Origin: Pantoea agglomerans
GTDB taxonomy: Bacteria > Pseudomonadota > Gammaproteobacteria > Enterobacterales > Enterobacteriaceae
Assembly (NCBI RefSeq): GCF_020149765.1
Contig: NZ_CP083809.1
Span: forward strand, 1,798,001-1,862,000
Reading direction: 5' to 3'
Length of the DNA stretch: 64,000 nucleotides
The notes below the pieces were generated by a model. That model made no database searches, had not been told where the DNA came from, and was given only the letters and a program-made list of their open reading frames with translations. Shown here one piece after another: positions 32,601-41,881 of this stretch (the stretch's first letter is position 1; the number at the start of each line of letters is the position of its first letter). A program made the translations under genes and the position numbers.

Positions 32601-34586
32601 TTAAACGCGGGCAGGATGCTTAGCCAGCCAATGCCCAAACTGTTCCGCGGGCATTGGTTTTGCGTAGAAGTAGCCCTGACGCCCGTCTACGCCGTTGAGG
32701 AGGACAAACTCTTCTTCCGCTTTCGTCTCGATGCCTTCGGCGATCACCTCCAGCGTCAGCGCCTTGGCGACGGCAACGATGGCGCGCACCAGCGACTGGG
32801 AAACCGGCTGCTCATTAATATTACGAATAAAACTTTGATCAAGCTTGATGGCGTTGATCGGCACGCGCGCGAGCTGCGACAGCGAAGAGTAGCCCGTGCC
32901 GAAATCGTCAAGATGCACCTGCGCGCCCAGCTCCTGGAACTGCTTCATCAGGGTCAGCGCCTGCGCTTCGTTCTCAATCAGGCAGCTTTCGGTGAGCTCG
33001 ATATCGATCGGGCACTCCGTCAGGCCGCTGTCCATCAGCGCCAGCTTGAGATCGCTGTAGATGCTCTGGTCAATCAGCTGTCGCGCCGAGACGTTGACCG
33101 CCACGCGCAGGTTAATGCCCTGTTCGCGCCAGGCCAGAATCTGCCGCAGCACGGTCAGCATCACCCAGCGGCCGAGCGGCACAATCAGCCCTGACTCTTC
33201 GGCATAGGGAATAAAATCGGCGGGCGAAACCATGCCGCGCTCCGGCGAATTCCAGCGCACCAGCGCTTCCGCGCTGCGCACCGCGCCGTCGCGATCGAGC
33301 TTCGGCTGATAGAACACCGTCAGGTGATCCTGTTCGAGCGCCTTGCGCAGGTTGGTGTCGAGCCAGAGATACTCAAACACGCGCTGGTTCATCTCCGCAG
33401 CGAAAACGCAGAACTTGCCGCGCCCGTTCTCTTTGGCGTGATACATCGCGGTGTCGGCGTTGCGGATCAGGCTCTCGCGGTCCTCGCCGTGCAGCGGCGC
33501 CAGCGCGATGCCGATAGAACAGCCGCTGTAGACTTCAATCAGGCCGATACGGAAGGGCTGGCGCAGGCGTTCGAGAATGCGCGACGCCATCGCCTCCAGC
33601 GCCGCCTGGCTGGTGTGCTCTGCCAGCACCACGAACTCGTCGCCGCCGAGGCGCGCCAGCGTCTGGTCTTTGCCCAGGCAGCTGAGGATCGCCAGCGACA
33701 CCGCCTGCAGCAGCTGATCGCCGAACATATGACCGTAGGCGTCGTTCACCTTCTTGAAATTATCGAGATCGAGGTAGACCACGCCGGTCTCATCCTCTTT
33801 CGCCAGCTCCAGCGCCAGGCTAATTTGCTGGTGGATCGCGTTGCGATTGGGCAAACCGGTCACGGTATCGGTGTTTGCCATCACCCGCAGGCGCTCCTGC
33901 GCCCGTCGCTCCTCGGTTATGTCCGTTCCGGAACAGATGAGGAAAATTTCATTTTTGCCGCTGCCGCTGTGAACGAACTTATTACGAAACAGAAAGAGTC
34001 GCTGGCCCTTACGGGTCTTCACCCAGCGTTCCACCTCATAGGAATTGCCGTCGCGGAAGAAGCCGGCGATATTGCGGCGCGAGGCGGCCGCCTCCTGTTT
34101 GGTCATAAACAGCTGAAACACGTTGCGGCCGATAACTTCGTGCTCGTTAAGGCCGGTGTACTCCTCGCTGAGGCGGTTAAAGCGCTGAATATTGCCGCGC
34201 TGATCGACAATCACAATCACCGAGTTGGCTTCAGATACCACCTGTTCGGCGAAAGAGAGGCCCTGCGTCAGATCGCGCGCGACGGCGGAGGTATCGCCCC
34301 AGGCGGAGGCGGTGCCGGCCCAGCTCGACTGGTTTACCTTGCGGCCGACAAAGTGCATCGGCACCGGCGTGCCGTGCAGCGGCAGCGTCAGGTTCACACT
34401 GGAGGTGATTAACGTCATGGCGCGCAGCAGGCTGGCCTGCGCGGGCGTCAGCGCAACGGCGATATTAGTGTGCGCGTTTTCATCCTCTGCGAAATGCAGG
34501 GCATCGCTGTCGGTGGTCAGGCGCCAATGAGGGCTGGTCGTGCCAAACAAGGTATACAGCAACGTTTGCCCTTGTTCATCGGTCAT
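32601..34586 (-). CDS. pdeR: RpfR/PdeR PAS-GGDEF-EAL cyclic-di-GMP enzyme
   Basis: 661 residues, exactly the E. coli PdeR (YciR, Gmr) length, and at the same locus beside rnb. Order: an N-terminal domain (about 1-90) corresponding to the RpfF-interaction domain of RpfR, a PAS domain (about 110-225, AEQVVSEANSVIVIVDQRGN), GGDEF (about 240-400, TVTGLPNRN and RLGGDEFVVLAEH, active motif intact) and EAL (about 410-655, AEALVRWNSPERGMV, ELTESCLIEN, LDDFGTGYSSL, AEGIET). In RpfR, BDSF binding to PAS turns on phosphodiesterase activity. Convergent with rpfF. rpfR would be an equally valid name. Confidence 0.93.
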   Translation of the reverse strand: MTDEQGQTLLYTLFGTTSPHWRLTTDSDALHFAEDENAHTNIAVALTPAQASLLRAMTLITSSVNLTLPLHGTPVPMHFVGRKVNQSSWAGTASAWGDTSAVARDLTQGLSFAEQVVSEANSVIVIVDQRGNIQRFNRLSEEYTGLNEHEVIGRNVFQLFMTKQEAAASRRNIAGFFRDGNSYEVERWVKTRKGQRLFLFRNKFVHSGSGKNEIFLICSGTDITEERRAQERLRVMANTDTVTGLPNRNAIHQQISLALELAKEDETGVVYLDLDNFKKVNDAYGHMFGDQLLQAVSLAILSCLGKDQTLARLGGDEFVVLAEHTSQAALEAMASRILERLRQPFRIGLIEVYSGCSIGIALAPLHGEDRESLIRNADTAMYHAKENGRGKFCVFAAEMNQRVFEYLWLDTNLRKALEQDHLTVFYQPKLDRDGAVRSAEALVRWNSPERGMVSPADFIPYAEESGLIVPLGRWVMLTVLRQILAWREQGINLRVAVNVSARQLIDQSIYSDLKLALMDSGLTECPIDIELTESCLIENEAQALTLMKQFQELGAQVHLDDFGTGYSSLSQLARVPINAIKLDQSFIRNINEQPVSQSLVRAIVAVAKALTLEVIAEGIETKAEEEFVLLNGVDGRQGYFYAKPMPAEQFGHWLAKHPARV

Positions 34587-34715
34587 GGAAAGGTCCTCCG
34601 GGGGAGTGCTCTGCTGGCGTTATCTCATTATTTTATCAACAGTATTCGGCATCTCACTTCAGTACAAGATGCCAGCCAAATATATTTTCCAGTCTGGTAA
34701 CCAATGGCACAAAAA

Positions 34716-34734
34716 AGCCCCGCGTCGCGGGGCT
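34716..34734 (-). terminator. Terminator after the ybdD-like gene
   Basis: Nine-bp GC-rich hairpin (34716-34724 with 34726-34734 in register) followed on the minus strand by six T (34711-34716). Confidence 0.85.
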
Positions 34735-34745
34735 AAATTACCGGC

Positions 34746-35030
34746 TTAACAAGGACATTTACCCAGCTTGCCGGCCTGACTGGGGAACCGGGCATCAAGA
34801 CAGTAGCGGTGAAAATCGCGCTCGCTCATTGGGGTAAGATCCGGGTGCTGACGCTGCATATGCTGAAGATAATTTTGATAATCCTGCACCCCGACCATCA
34901 GACGAAAACTTTGCTGCAGGCCGCGCCACAGCGTTCGCCAGCGAAAGCGCCGGGGGGCGTCGAGCGGGCGGCAGCGGTGAATGGCCTCGAGGCGCGCCGG
35001 ACGGGCGGCGCGATGAATTGCATCAGACAT
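34746..35030 (-). CDS. YbdD/YjiX family small protein (DUF466)
   Basis: 94 residues. The core LMVGVQDYQNYLQHMQRQHP, then DLTPMSERDFHRYCLDARF and a CPC end, is the YbdD/YjiX pattern. Family members always accompany CstA/BtsT transporters; their role is unknown. It overlaps the 3' end of the cstA-like gene by eight bases, so the pair is co-translated. The N-terminal 30 residues are Arg-rich and longer than in E. coli. Confidence 0.88.
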   Translation of the reverse strand: MSDAIHRAARPARLEAIHRCRPLDAPRRFRWRTLWRGLQQSFRLMVGVQDYQNYLQHMQRQHPDLTPMSERDFHRYCLDARFPSQAGKLGKCPC

Positions 35031-37089
35031 GGCGTACCTCCTTGCGCAGCGACGGCTCCGCCTCGTGCGTGGTTGGCACGCTGCTGCGCAGGGCGCGGCG
35101 AATCACAAAGAAGGCGGCGATCAGCATGGTGACCGCCACCAGCATAAAGAAGCCGCACAGCACGGCGTTGATCTGGTTGCTGAAGACGATGGTCTGCATA
35201 TCCGCCACGCTCTTCGCCGGGGCGATAATGACCCCCTCGTCGATCCCCTTGCGGAACTTATTCGCCTGCGCCAGGAAGCCGATTGAGGGCTTCTCATGGA
35301 AAATCTTCTGCCAGCCCGCCGTCATCGAGGTGATAAACAGCCAGGCGGTCGGCAGAATCGTTACCCAGGCGTAGCGCTGCTTCTTCATCTTGAACAGCAC
35401 CACGGTGCCAAGGATCAGCGCCATAGAGGCGAGCATCTGGTTGCCGATGCCGAACAGCGGCCACAGGGTATTGATGCCGCCCAGCGGATCGACCACGCCC
35501 TGGTAGACAAAGAAGCCCCAGCCGGCCACCGCGACCGCCGTGCCCGCCATATTGCCCGCCCACGAGCGGTTATTCGCCAGCGACGGCACCACCGTGCCAA
35601 CCAGGTCCTGCACCATAAAGCGACAGGCGCGCGTGCCGGCATCCACCGCGGTGAGAATAAACAGCGCTTCGAACAGGATAGCGAAGTGATACCAGAAGGC
35701 CATCATCGCCCGGCTGTTAAAGACGTCGGTAATGATATGCGCCATGCCCACCGCAAAGGTCGGCGCGCCGCCGGCGCGTGACAATACCGACGCCTCGCCG
35801 ACGTCGCGCGCAATGCCAGAGAGCATTTCAGGCGTCACCACAAAGCCCCAGCCGTTAATCACCTGCGAAGCGTTCTCTACCGTGGTGCCGATCAGCGCCG
35901 CCGGGGAGTTCATGGCAAAGTAGACGCCGGGATCGATGACCGAGGCGCAGATCAGCGCCATGATGGCGACGAAAGATTCCATCAGCATAGCGCCGTAGCC
36001 GATAAAGCGAATATGGCTCTCTCGCTCTACCAGCTTCGGCGTGGTGCCGCTGGAGACCAGTGCGTGAAAGCCAGAGATGGCACCGCAGGCGATAGTGATA
36101 AACAGGAAGGGGAAGAGCTGGCCGGAGAAGACCGGGCCGCTGCCGTCGATAAAGCGCGTCACCGCTGGCATCTTCATTTCCGGCATGGCGAACAGAATGC
36201 CGATTGCCAGCCCGACGATCACGCCGATTTTCAGGAAGGTGGAAAGATAGTCGCGCGGCGCCAGCAGCAGCCAGACCGGCAGCACCGAGGCGACAAAGCC
36301 GTAGATCACCAGCACCCAGGTCAGCGAAGTGCCTTTCAGGGTAAAGAAGGGGCCCCAGTAAGGATCCTGCGCCACGTTGCCGCCGTAGATAATCGCCGCC
36401 ATCATCAGCACAAAGCCGATCAGCGACACCTCCGCTATCTTGCCGGGGCGGATAAAGCGCATATAGACGCCCATCAGCAGCGCGATGGGAATGGTCGCGG
36501 CGATGGTAAAGAGTCCCCACGGCGAGTTAGCCAGCGCTTTCACCACCACCAGTGCCAGCGCGGAGAGGATGATAATCATCACGCCGAGCGCGCCGAGCAT
36601 GGTAATCACGCCCGCAAAGGCACCCAGCTCCTGACGCGCCATTTCGCCCAGCGAACGGCCGTCGCGGCGGGTAGAGATAAACAGCACGAGGAAATCCTGC
36701 ACCGCGCCCGCCAGCATTACGCCGACAAGGATCCAGATGGTGCCGGGCAGAAAGCCCATCTGCGCCGCGAGGATCGGCCCGACCAGCGGCCCGGCGCCGG
36801 CGATAGCGGCAAAATGGTGGCCGAACAGCACCCATTTGTTGGTCGGTACATAGTCGAGGCCGTCGTTGAAACGCTCGGCGGGCGTACGGCGACGATCGTC
36901 CAGCTCGAAAATATTGCGGGCGATAAACAGGCTGTAAAAGCGATAGGCGATGCTGTAGCAGGCGACCGCGGCCACCACCAGCCAGACGGCGTTAACGTGC
37001 TCGCCGCGATTTAACGCCAGCATGGCGAATGCGCCCGCGCCGACTAACGCCACTGCTAACCAGATGACGCTGGTTTTGACGTTCTTCAT
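35023..37089 (-). CDS. cstA: CstA-family carbon starvation transporter
   Basis: 688 residues with about 17 hydrophobic segments. NDGLDYVPTNKWVLFGHHF, then GAGPLVGPILAAQMG, LVLFISTRRDGRSLGEMARQ, LFITIACGAISGFHALVSSG and FILTAVDAGTRACRFMVQD are CstA motifs. E. coli CstA takes up peptides and pyruvate in starved cells; BtsT (YjiY) is the pyruvate paralogue. By overall sequence it is nearer CstA. Not located here in E. coli, so it is an added or moved operon. Confidence 0.9.
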   Translation of the reverse strand: MKNVKTSVIWLAVALVGAGAFAMLALNRGEHVNAVWLVVAAVACYSIAYRFYSLFIARNIFELDDRRRTPAERFNDGLDYVPTNKWVLFGHHFAAIAGAGPLVGPILAAQMGFLPGTIWILVGVMLAGAVQDFLVLFISTRRDGRSLGEMARQELGAFAGVITMLGALGVMIIILSALALVVVKALANSPWGLFTIAATIPIALLMGVYMRFIRPGKIAEVSLIGFVLMMAAIIYGGNVAQDPYWGPFFTLKGTSLTWVLVIYGFVASVLPVWLLLAPRDYLSTFLKIGVIVGLAIGILFAMPEMKMPAVTRFIDGSGPVFSGQLFPFLFITIACGAISGFHALVSSGTTPKLVERESHIRFIGYGAMLMESFVAIMALICASVIDPGVYFAMNSPAALIGTTVENASQVINGWGFVVTPEMLSGIARDVGEASVLSRAGGAPTFAVGMAHIITDVFNSRAMMAFWYHFAILFEALFILTAVDAGTRACRFMVQDLVGTVVPSLANNRSWAGNMAGTAVAVAGWGFFVYQGVVDPLGGINTLWPLFGIGNQMLASMALILGTVVLFKMKKQRYAWVTILPTAWLFITSMTAGWQKIFHEKPSIGFLAQANKFRKGIDEGVIIAPAKSVADMQTIVFSNQINAVLCGFFMLVAVTMLIAAFFVIRRALRSSVPTTHEAEPSLRKEVRHV

Positions 37090-37270
37090 GACCTCACTCC
37101 TTGTATGAACCGAAAGGGACGTTCAAAGACAACGAGTCAAAGGTAATGTAATGGAATGTAAGTGAAAGTTAATGTGTTAAGAAGTGTGAAGCGGGGAACA
37201 AATATAACATTTGTGTAAAGAGAGAAGTGAAAATGCGGGATAACGGCGATTATCCCGCAGGGTTTGATGC

Positions 37271-39205
37271 TTAGACGGCCGGGCGCGCCACGACGCTGCG
37301 CGTTTCCATGCGCACTTCGGCGATGGTCACGTCAATAACGTCGGTCACGCGGAAGGCAACTTCGCCTTTGATCTGCACGGTGCCGTTCTCCTGGCTGCAC
37401 ACCAGTTCGTCGCGTACCGCGTGGATAAAGGGCGCCGGAATAAAGGCAACCGCGCCGTTCTCCAGCAGGCGCACGCGCATGCCACCGCGGGAGACGTCGA
37501 TAATCTCAGCGCTGAACTTGCGGTCGGTACCGGCGTGCGGCGCCAGCCAGCGAGCATAGAGCCAGTCGCCCACGTCGCGCTCCGCCATGCGGTTCAGGCG
37601 ACGACGCTCGCTCATAATGGTGGTTAACGCCTCATCCGGACGCGCGCCTTGCTCGCCGCGAATAATCGCTTTCAGCAGACGATGGTTGATCATATCGCCC
37701 GATTTACGGATCGGTGAGGTCCAGGTGGCGTACGCCTCCAGACCCAGACCAAAGTGCGGGCCCGGCTCGGTGCTGATCTCAGCGAAGGACTGGAAGCGAC
37801 GGATACGGCTGTCGAGGAACTGCGTCGGCTGGGCATCCAGCTCGCGGCGCAGCTGGCGGAAGCCCTCCAGCGTGGTAATGGCGGTGGCGTCAACGGTGAT
37901 GCCGTGGCTGGCCAGCACGGCGGCGGCCTGTTCGGCATTGGTGGCGTCGAAGCCGGTATGCACGTTGTAGACGCCGAAGCCCAGCTTCTCGCGCAGCACC
38001 TTACCGGCGCAGACGTTGGCGAGGATCATCGCCTCTTCTACCATACGGTTGGCGATGCGGCGCGGCTCGGCGACGATATCCAGCACTTCGCCTTTCTCGC
38101 CGAGGACAAAGCGGTAATCCGGGCGATCCTTAAACACCAGCGCATGGTTCTGACGCCACTCGCTGCGCGCCAGGCAGATGCGGTGCAGCAGACGGATCTG
38201 CTGAGCAATCGCCTCGCTCTGCGGCTGCCAGTCGCCGCTGTTTTCCAGCCAGTCAGAGACCTGGTCATATACCAGTTTGGCTTTCGATTCGATCCAGGCG
38301 GCAAAGAAGTGAACGTCGTCGCCCAGCGAGCCATCCTGCGCCACGGTAACGCGGCAGACCAGCGCGGGGCGGCGCTCGTTGGGACGCAGCGAGCAGACGT
38401 CGTCAGAAAGCTCGCGCGGCAGCATCGGGATATTAAAGCCCGGCAGGTAGTTGGTAAAGGCGCGCTGCGCCGCCAGCTTATCCAGTTCACTGCCTTCAGG
38501 CACGTAGGCGGTAGGATCGGCAATGGCAATGGTCAGGCTCAGCGTGCCGTCGGCGTTCTCTTCGACGTAGAGCGCGTCATCCATATCTTCGGTGCTGGCG
38601 CTGTCGATGGTAACGAAGTCAAGCGCGGTAAGATCTTCGCGCGTCAGCTGTTCGTCCAGCATCTCGCCAAAGCCGACCTGCGGCGCTTCGCGCTCGAGGT
38701 TATGGCGCGACAGGGTGACCCACCACGGCGCCAGATGATCGTCGGCTTTAACGATAAATTCGGTCAGTTCGGCATAGAAGCCGCGGTCGCCTTTCAGCGG
38801 ATGGCGGCGCATTTCCGCGACGGCCCAGTCACCCGCCTGGAAATCATGGCTCAGGCCACGCACCGGACGGCAGGGGATGGCGTCTTTTAACAGCGGATGG
38901 TCCGGGACGATGGAAAGACGGTCATCTTTCTTCTGCACGCGGCCGACAAAACGGCTGAGAAAGGGTTCGATCAGCGTTTCAGGCTCGGCGCTTTCACGAT
39001 CCTTGTCGCTGTGGATGATGGCGGAGACACGGTCGCCGTGCATCACTTTCTTCATCTGCGGCGGCGGAATGAAATAGCTTTTCTGCGCGTCGACTTCAAG
39101 GAAGCCGAAACCTTTTTCGGTGCCTTTAACAACACCTTCTGCGCGGGGAGTCTGCGCGTGGAGCTTCTCTTTAAGCTGCGCGAGCAGCGGATTATCCTGG
39201 AACAT
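37271..39205 (-). CDS. rnb: Exoribonuclease II
   Basis: 644 residues, the E. coli length. A processive 3'-5' exonuclease that degrades single-stranded RNA. Cold-shock domains ([20 protein letters not shown], about 30-50) precede the RNB core, whose acidic cluster is in [15 protein letters not shown] (about 201-215), and an S1 domain at the end ([20 protein letters not shown]). Neighbour of pdeR in E. coli; here cstA-ybdD separates them. Confidence 0.98.
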   Translation of the reverse strand: MFQDNPLLAQLKEKLHAQTPRAEGVVKGTEKGFGFLEVDAQKSYFIPPPQMKKVMHGDRVSAIIHSDKDRESAEPETLIEPFLSRFVGRVQKKDDRLSIVPDHPLLKDAIPCRPVRGLSHDFQAGDWAVAEMRRHPLKGDRGFYAELTEFIVKADDHLAPWWVTLSRHNLEREAPQVGFGEMLDEQLTREDLTALDFVTIDSASTEDMDDALYVEENADGTLSLTIAIADPTAYVPEGSELDKLAAQRAFTNYLPGFNIPMLPRELSDDVCSLRPNERRPALVCRVTVAQDGSLGDDVHFFAAWIESKAKLVYDQVSDWLENSGDWQPQSEAIAQQIRLLHRICLARSEWRQNHALVFKDRPDYRFVLGEKGEVLDIVAEPRRIANRMVEEAMILANVCAGKVLREKLGFGVYNVHTGFDATNAEQAAAVLASHGITVDATAITTLEGFRQLRRELDAQPTQFLDSRIRRFQSFAEISTEPGPHFGLGLEAYATWTSPIRKSGDMINHRLLKAIIRGEQGARPDEALTTIMSERRRLNRMAERDVGDWLYARWLAPHAGTDRKFSAEIIDVSRGGMRVRLLENGAVAFIPAPFIHAVRDELVCSQENGTVQIKGEVAFRVTDVIDVTIAEVRMETRSVVARPAV

Positions 39206-39283
39206 AGTCAGTTTAGTTTCGTGGCCTAAGAGCGGCTGCTAGTTTTACGCGAATCAGGGGCGCGCGGCAAGGCAAAAAGGGGT

Positions 39284-39309
39284 AAAAAAGCCGGATTAAC
39301 CGGCTTTTA
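39284..39309 (-). terminator. Terminator of the YdeP-type gene
   Basis: Nine-bp stem AAAAGCCGG/CCGGCTTTT (39286-39294 with 39300-39308) with a 5-base loop, followed by T on the minus strand. It lies between the ydeP-like gene and rnb, which are in the same direction. Confidence 0.85.
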
Positions 39310-39327
39310 ACTAAGGAAACTCTGCGC

Positions 39328-41631
39328 TTACGCGATGCGCTGAGTCGGCAGGGAAACCGACAGTTCCAGCTTCACCGGAACCGATTTTGAGGTGGGGGTG
39401 CCGCTGATATCGCCAAAGCTGTTCAGCGGGACCAGCGGGTTGGTTTCCGGATAATAGGCCGCGAGGTTGCCGCGCGGAATATTGTAGGGCACCAGTTTGA
39501 AACCGCTGACGCGACGCGAAATATTGTCGTTCCACAGGGTCTCAATATCCACCAGCTGACCTTCGGTAAAGCCGAGCGCCTGCATATCTTCCGGGTTGAT
39601 AAACACCACTTCGCGCTGGCCGTAAACGCCGCGGTAACGGTCGTCGAGGCCGTAGATCGTGGTGTTGTACTGGTCATGGGAGCGCAGGGTTTGCAGCGTA
39701 AAGGGCACTTCCGCGACGTCCTGCGGGAAGAGCGAGGCCGGCAGCGCCGCGCTGCTGAACTCCGCTTTCTGGGTCGGGGTGTTGAAGCGCAGCTCTGCTG
39801 CCGCGTTGCCGAGATAGAAACCGCCCGGCAGATCGCACTTCTCGTTAAAGTCGGCGAAGCCCGGGATCGTGGCGGCGATATGGTCGCGGATCAGGTTGTA
39901 GTCGGCGGCCAGCTTCAGCCACTGCACCTTCTCATCGCCCAGCACCGCGTGCGCGATGCCCGCGACGATAGCGGTCTCAGAGCGCTGCGTCTCCGCCAGC
40001 GGAATGCCGATGCCTTCGGAGGCGTGCACCATGCTGAAGGAGTCTTCTACGGTGATAAACTGGTTGCCGGTCGCCTGGGTATCACGCTCGGTGCGGCCCA
40101 GCGTCGGCAGGATCAGGCTCTCCGCGCCCGGTACCAGATGGCTGCGGTTAAGCTTGGTGCTGATATGCACCGTCAGACCGCAGCGCTGCAGCGCCTCTTC
40201 GGTGCGCGGCGAATCGGGCGCCGCCGCGGCGAGGTTGCCGCCCAGCGCGATCAGCACTTTGATCTCGTCACGCAGCATGGCGTTCAGCGCGTCAACGGTG
40301 TTATGGCCGTGCTCGCGCGGCGGCTCGAAGTTGAAGTGGCTGCCGAGCGCGTCGAGGAAGGCTTTGCTCGGCTTCTCGTCGATGCCCATGGTGCGGTTGC
40401 CCTGCACGTTGCTGTGGCCGCGCACCGGGCAGAGGCCTGCGCCTTTCTTGCCGAGCTGGCCGAACAGCAGCTGCAGGTTGACGATCTCGCGTACCGTGTC
40501 CACCGAGTGTTTGTGCTGCGTGATGCCCATCGCCCAGGTAACGATAACGCGATCGGCGCTCTGGTAAATCGCCGCCGCTTCGCGGATCTGCGCTTCACTC
40601 AGGCCAGACTGCTGTACAATCTGCATCCAGTCGGTGCTGTCGACCGCGTCAAAATAGGCTTCGACGCCGTGCGTGGTGGCGTTAATAAAGGTTTCGTCGA
40701 ACAGGCCTTTTTGGCCCGCCGCGACGCGCGCGCGATGGGTCTCCAGCAGCGCTTTCACCATGCCGCGCACCGCCGCCATATCGCCGCCGAGATTCGGCTG
40801 ATAATAGGCGGAGCTGATGGTGCCCGCTTTAGACGTGACCACTTCCAGCGGCTTCTGCGGATCGGCGAAGCGCTCGAGGCCGCGCTCGCGCAGGGTGTTG
40901 AAGGTAACGATTTTCGCGCCGTGATCGGCAGCATGACGCAGGCTGTGCAGCATACGCGGGTGGTTGGTACCCGGGTTCTGGCCGAAAACGAAGATGGCGT
41001 CAGCATGGTCGAAGTCGTCGAGGCGAATAGTGCCTTTGCCGACGCCGATGCTGCGCTTCAGACCGGCGCCGCTCGCTTCGTGACACATATTGGAGCAGTC
41101 CGGGAAGTTGTTGGTGCCCGCCAGGCGGCCAAACAGCTGATAGAGCCAGGAGGCCTCGTTGCTGGCGCGCCCTGAGGTGTAAAGCTCCATCTGGTTCGGG
41201 TTATCCATCGCCTTGATGTGCTTTGCGATCAGCGCAAAAGCGTCGTCCCAGCCGATCGGCTCATAGTGATCGGTCTCGGCGTTATAGCGCATCGGGTGGG
41301 TCAGACGGCCCTGATATTCGAGGAAGTAGTCGCTCTGCGCATAGAGTTTAGTCACGCTGTGCTGGGCGAAGAAGTCGCTATCGACCACGCGACGCGTCGC
41401 TTCCCAGGTCACCGCTTTGGCGCCGTTTTCACAGAAACTAAAGGTGCTTTTGTTATCGTCGCCCCAGGCGCAGCCGGGGCAGTCGAAGCCGCGCGCTTTG
41501 TTCATACGCATCAGGTTGCGCATATTTTTCAGGGCGGCTTTGCTGTCAAAAACGAAACGGGTGGTGGCTTCCAGCGAACCCCAGCCGCCCGCCGCAGCGC
41601 GGTAAGGCTTAATTTTACGTTTGAATTTCAT
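39328..41631 (-). CDS. FdhF/YdeP-family molybdopterin oxidoreductase
   Basis: 767 residues. The start GGWGSLEATTRF and the motif GFDCPGCAWGD (Cys about 51 and 54) are those of E. coli YdeP, a protein linked to acid resistance. TSGRASNEASWLYQLFGRLA, FVFGQNPGTNHPRML and ITQHKHSVDTVREIVNLQLL form the molybdopterin-binding core, and the C-terminal domain (PRGNLAAYYPETNPLVPL) closes the cofactor cleft. The electron acceptor and substrate are unknown. No fdhD gene lies beside it. Confidence 0.9.
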   Translation of the reverse strand: MKFKRKIKPYRAAAGGWGSLEATTRFVFDSKAALKNMRNLMRMNKARGFDCPGCAWGDDNKSTFSFCENGAKAVTWEATRRVVDSDFFAQHSVTKLYAQSDYFLEYQGRLTHPMRYNAETDHYEPIGWDDAFALIAKHIKAMDNPNQMELYTSGRASNEASWLYQLFGRLAGTNNFPDCSNMCHEASGAGLKRSIGVGKGTIRLDDFDHADAIFVFGQNPGTNHPRMLHSLRHAADHGAKIVTFNTLRERGLERFADPQKPLEVVTSKAGTISSAYYQPNLGGDMAAVRGMVKALLETHRARVAAGQKGLFDETFINATTHGVEAYFDAVDSTDWMQIVQQSGLSEAQIREAAAIYQSADRVIVTWAMGITQHKHSVDTVREIVNLQLLFGQLGKKGAGLCPVRGHSNVQGNRTMGIDEKPSKAFLDALGSHFNFEPPREHGHNTVDALNAMLRDEIKVLIALGGNLAAAAPDSPRTEEALQRCGLTVHISTKLNRSHLVPGAESLILPTLGRTERDTQATGNQFITVEDSFSMVHASEGIGIPLAETQRSETAIVAGIAHAVLGDEKVQWLKLAADYNLIRDHIAATIPGFADFNEKCDLPGGFYLGNAAAELRFNTPTQKAEFSSAALPASLFPQDVAEVPFTLQTLRSHDQYNTTIYGLDDRYRGVYGQREVVFINPEDMQALGFTEGQLVDIETLWNDNISRRVSGFKLVPYNIPRGNLAAYYPETNPLVPLNSFGDISGTPTSKSVPVKLELSVSLPTQRIA

Positions 41632-41881
41632 GGTGAGTGCAGGCTTATGTTTTTTGTAGGAAGTTTGTTATCAGGATATATCCTGACGGTGAGGGAAGTG
41701 TGCGACTGCAATCATAAGTTGTCTAATTGATTGACTTAATGGTGCGATAGCCGGCGTTTATCGCGCGAGACGGAAAAATGTGATGCTGTTCAAATTTTAC
41801 TCTCTGGCAACCTGTTGATAACGGGAGTTACTGGCGCATCGGGTCAATACTTGCACCTTCACTTCTGAAAGGGCGCACCCC
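41632..41881. promoter_or_regulatory. Divergent ydeP-like/PTS control region
   Basis: 250 bases between divergent genes, AT-rich in the middle, likely carrying both promoters. I see no clear operator. Confidence 0.4.
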
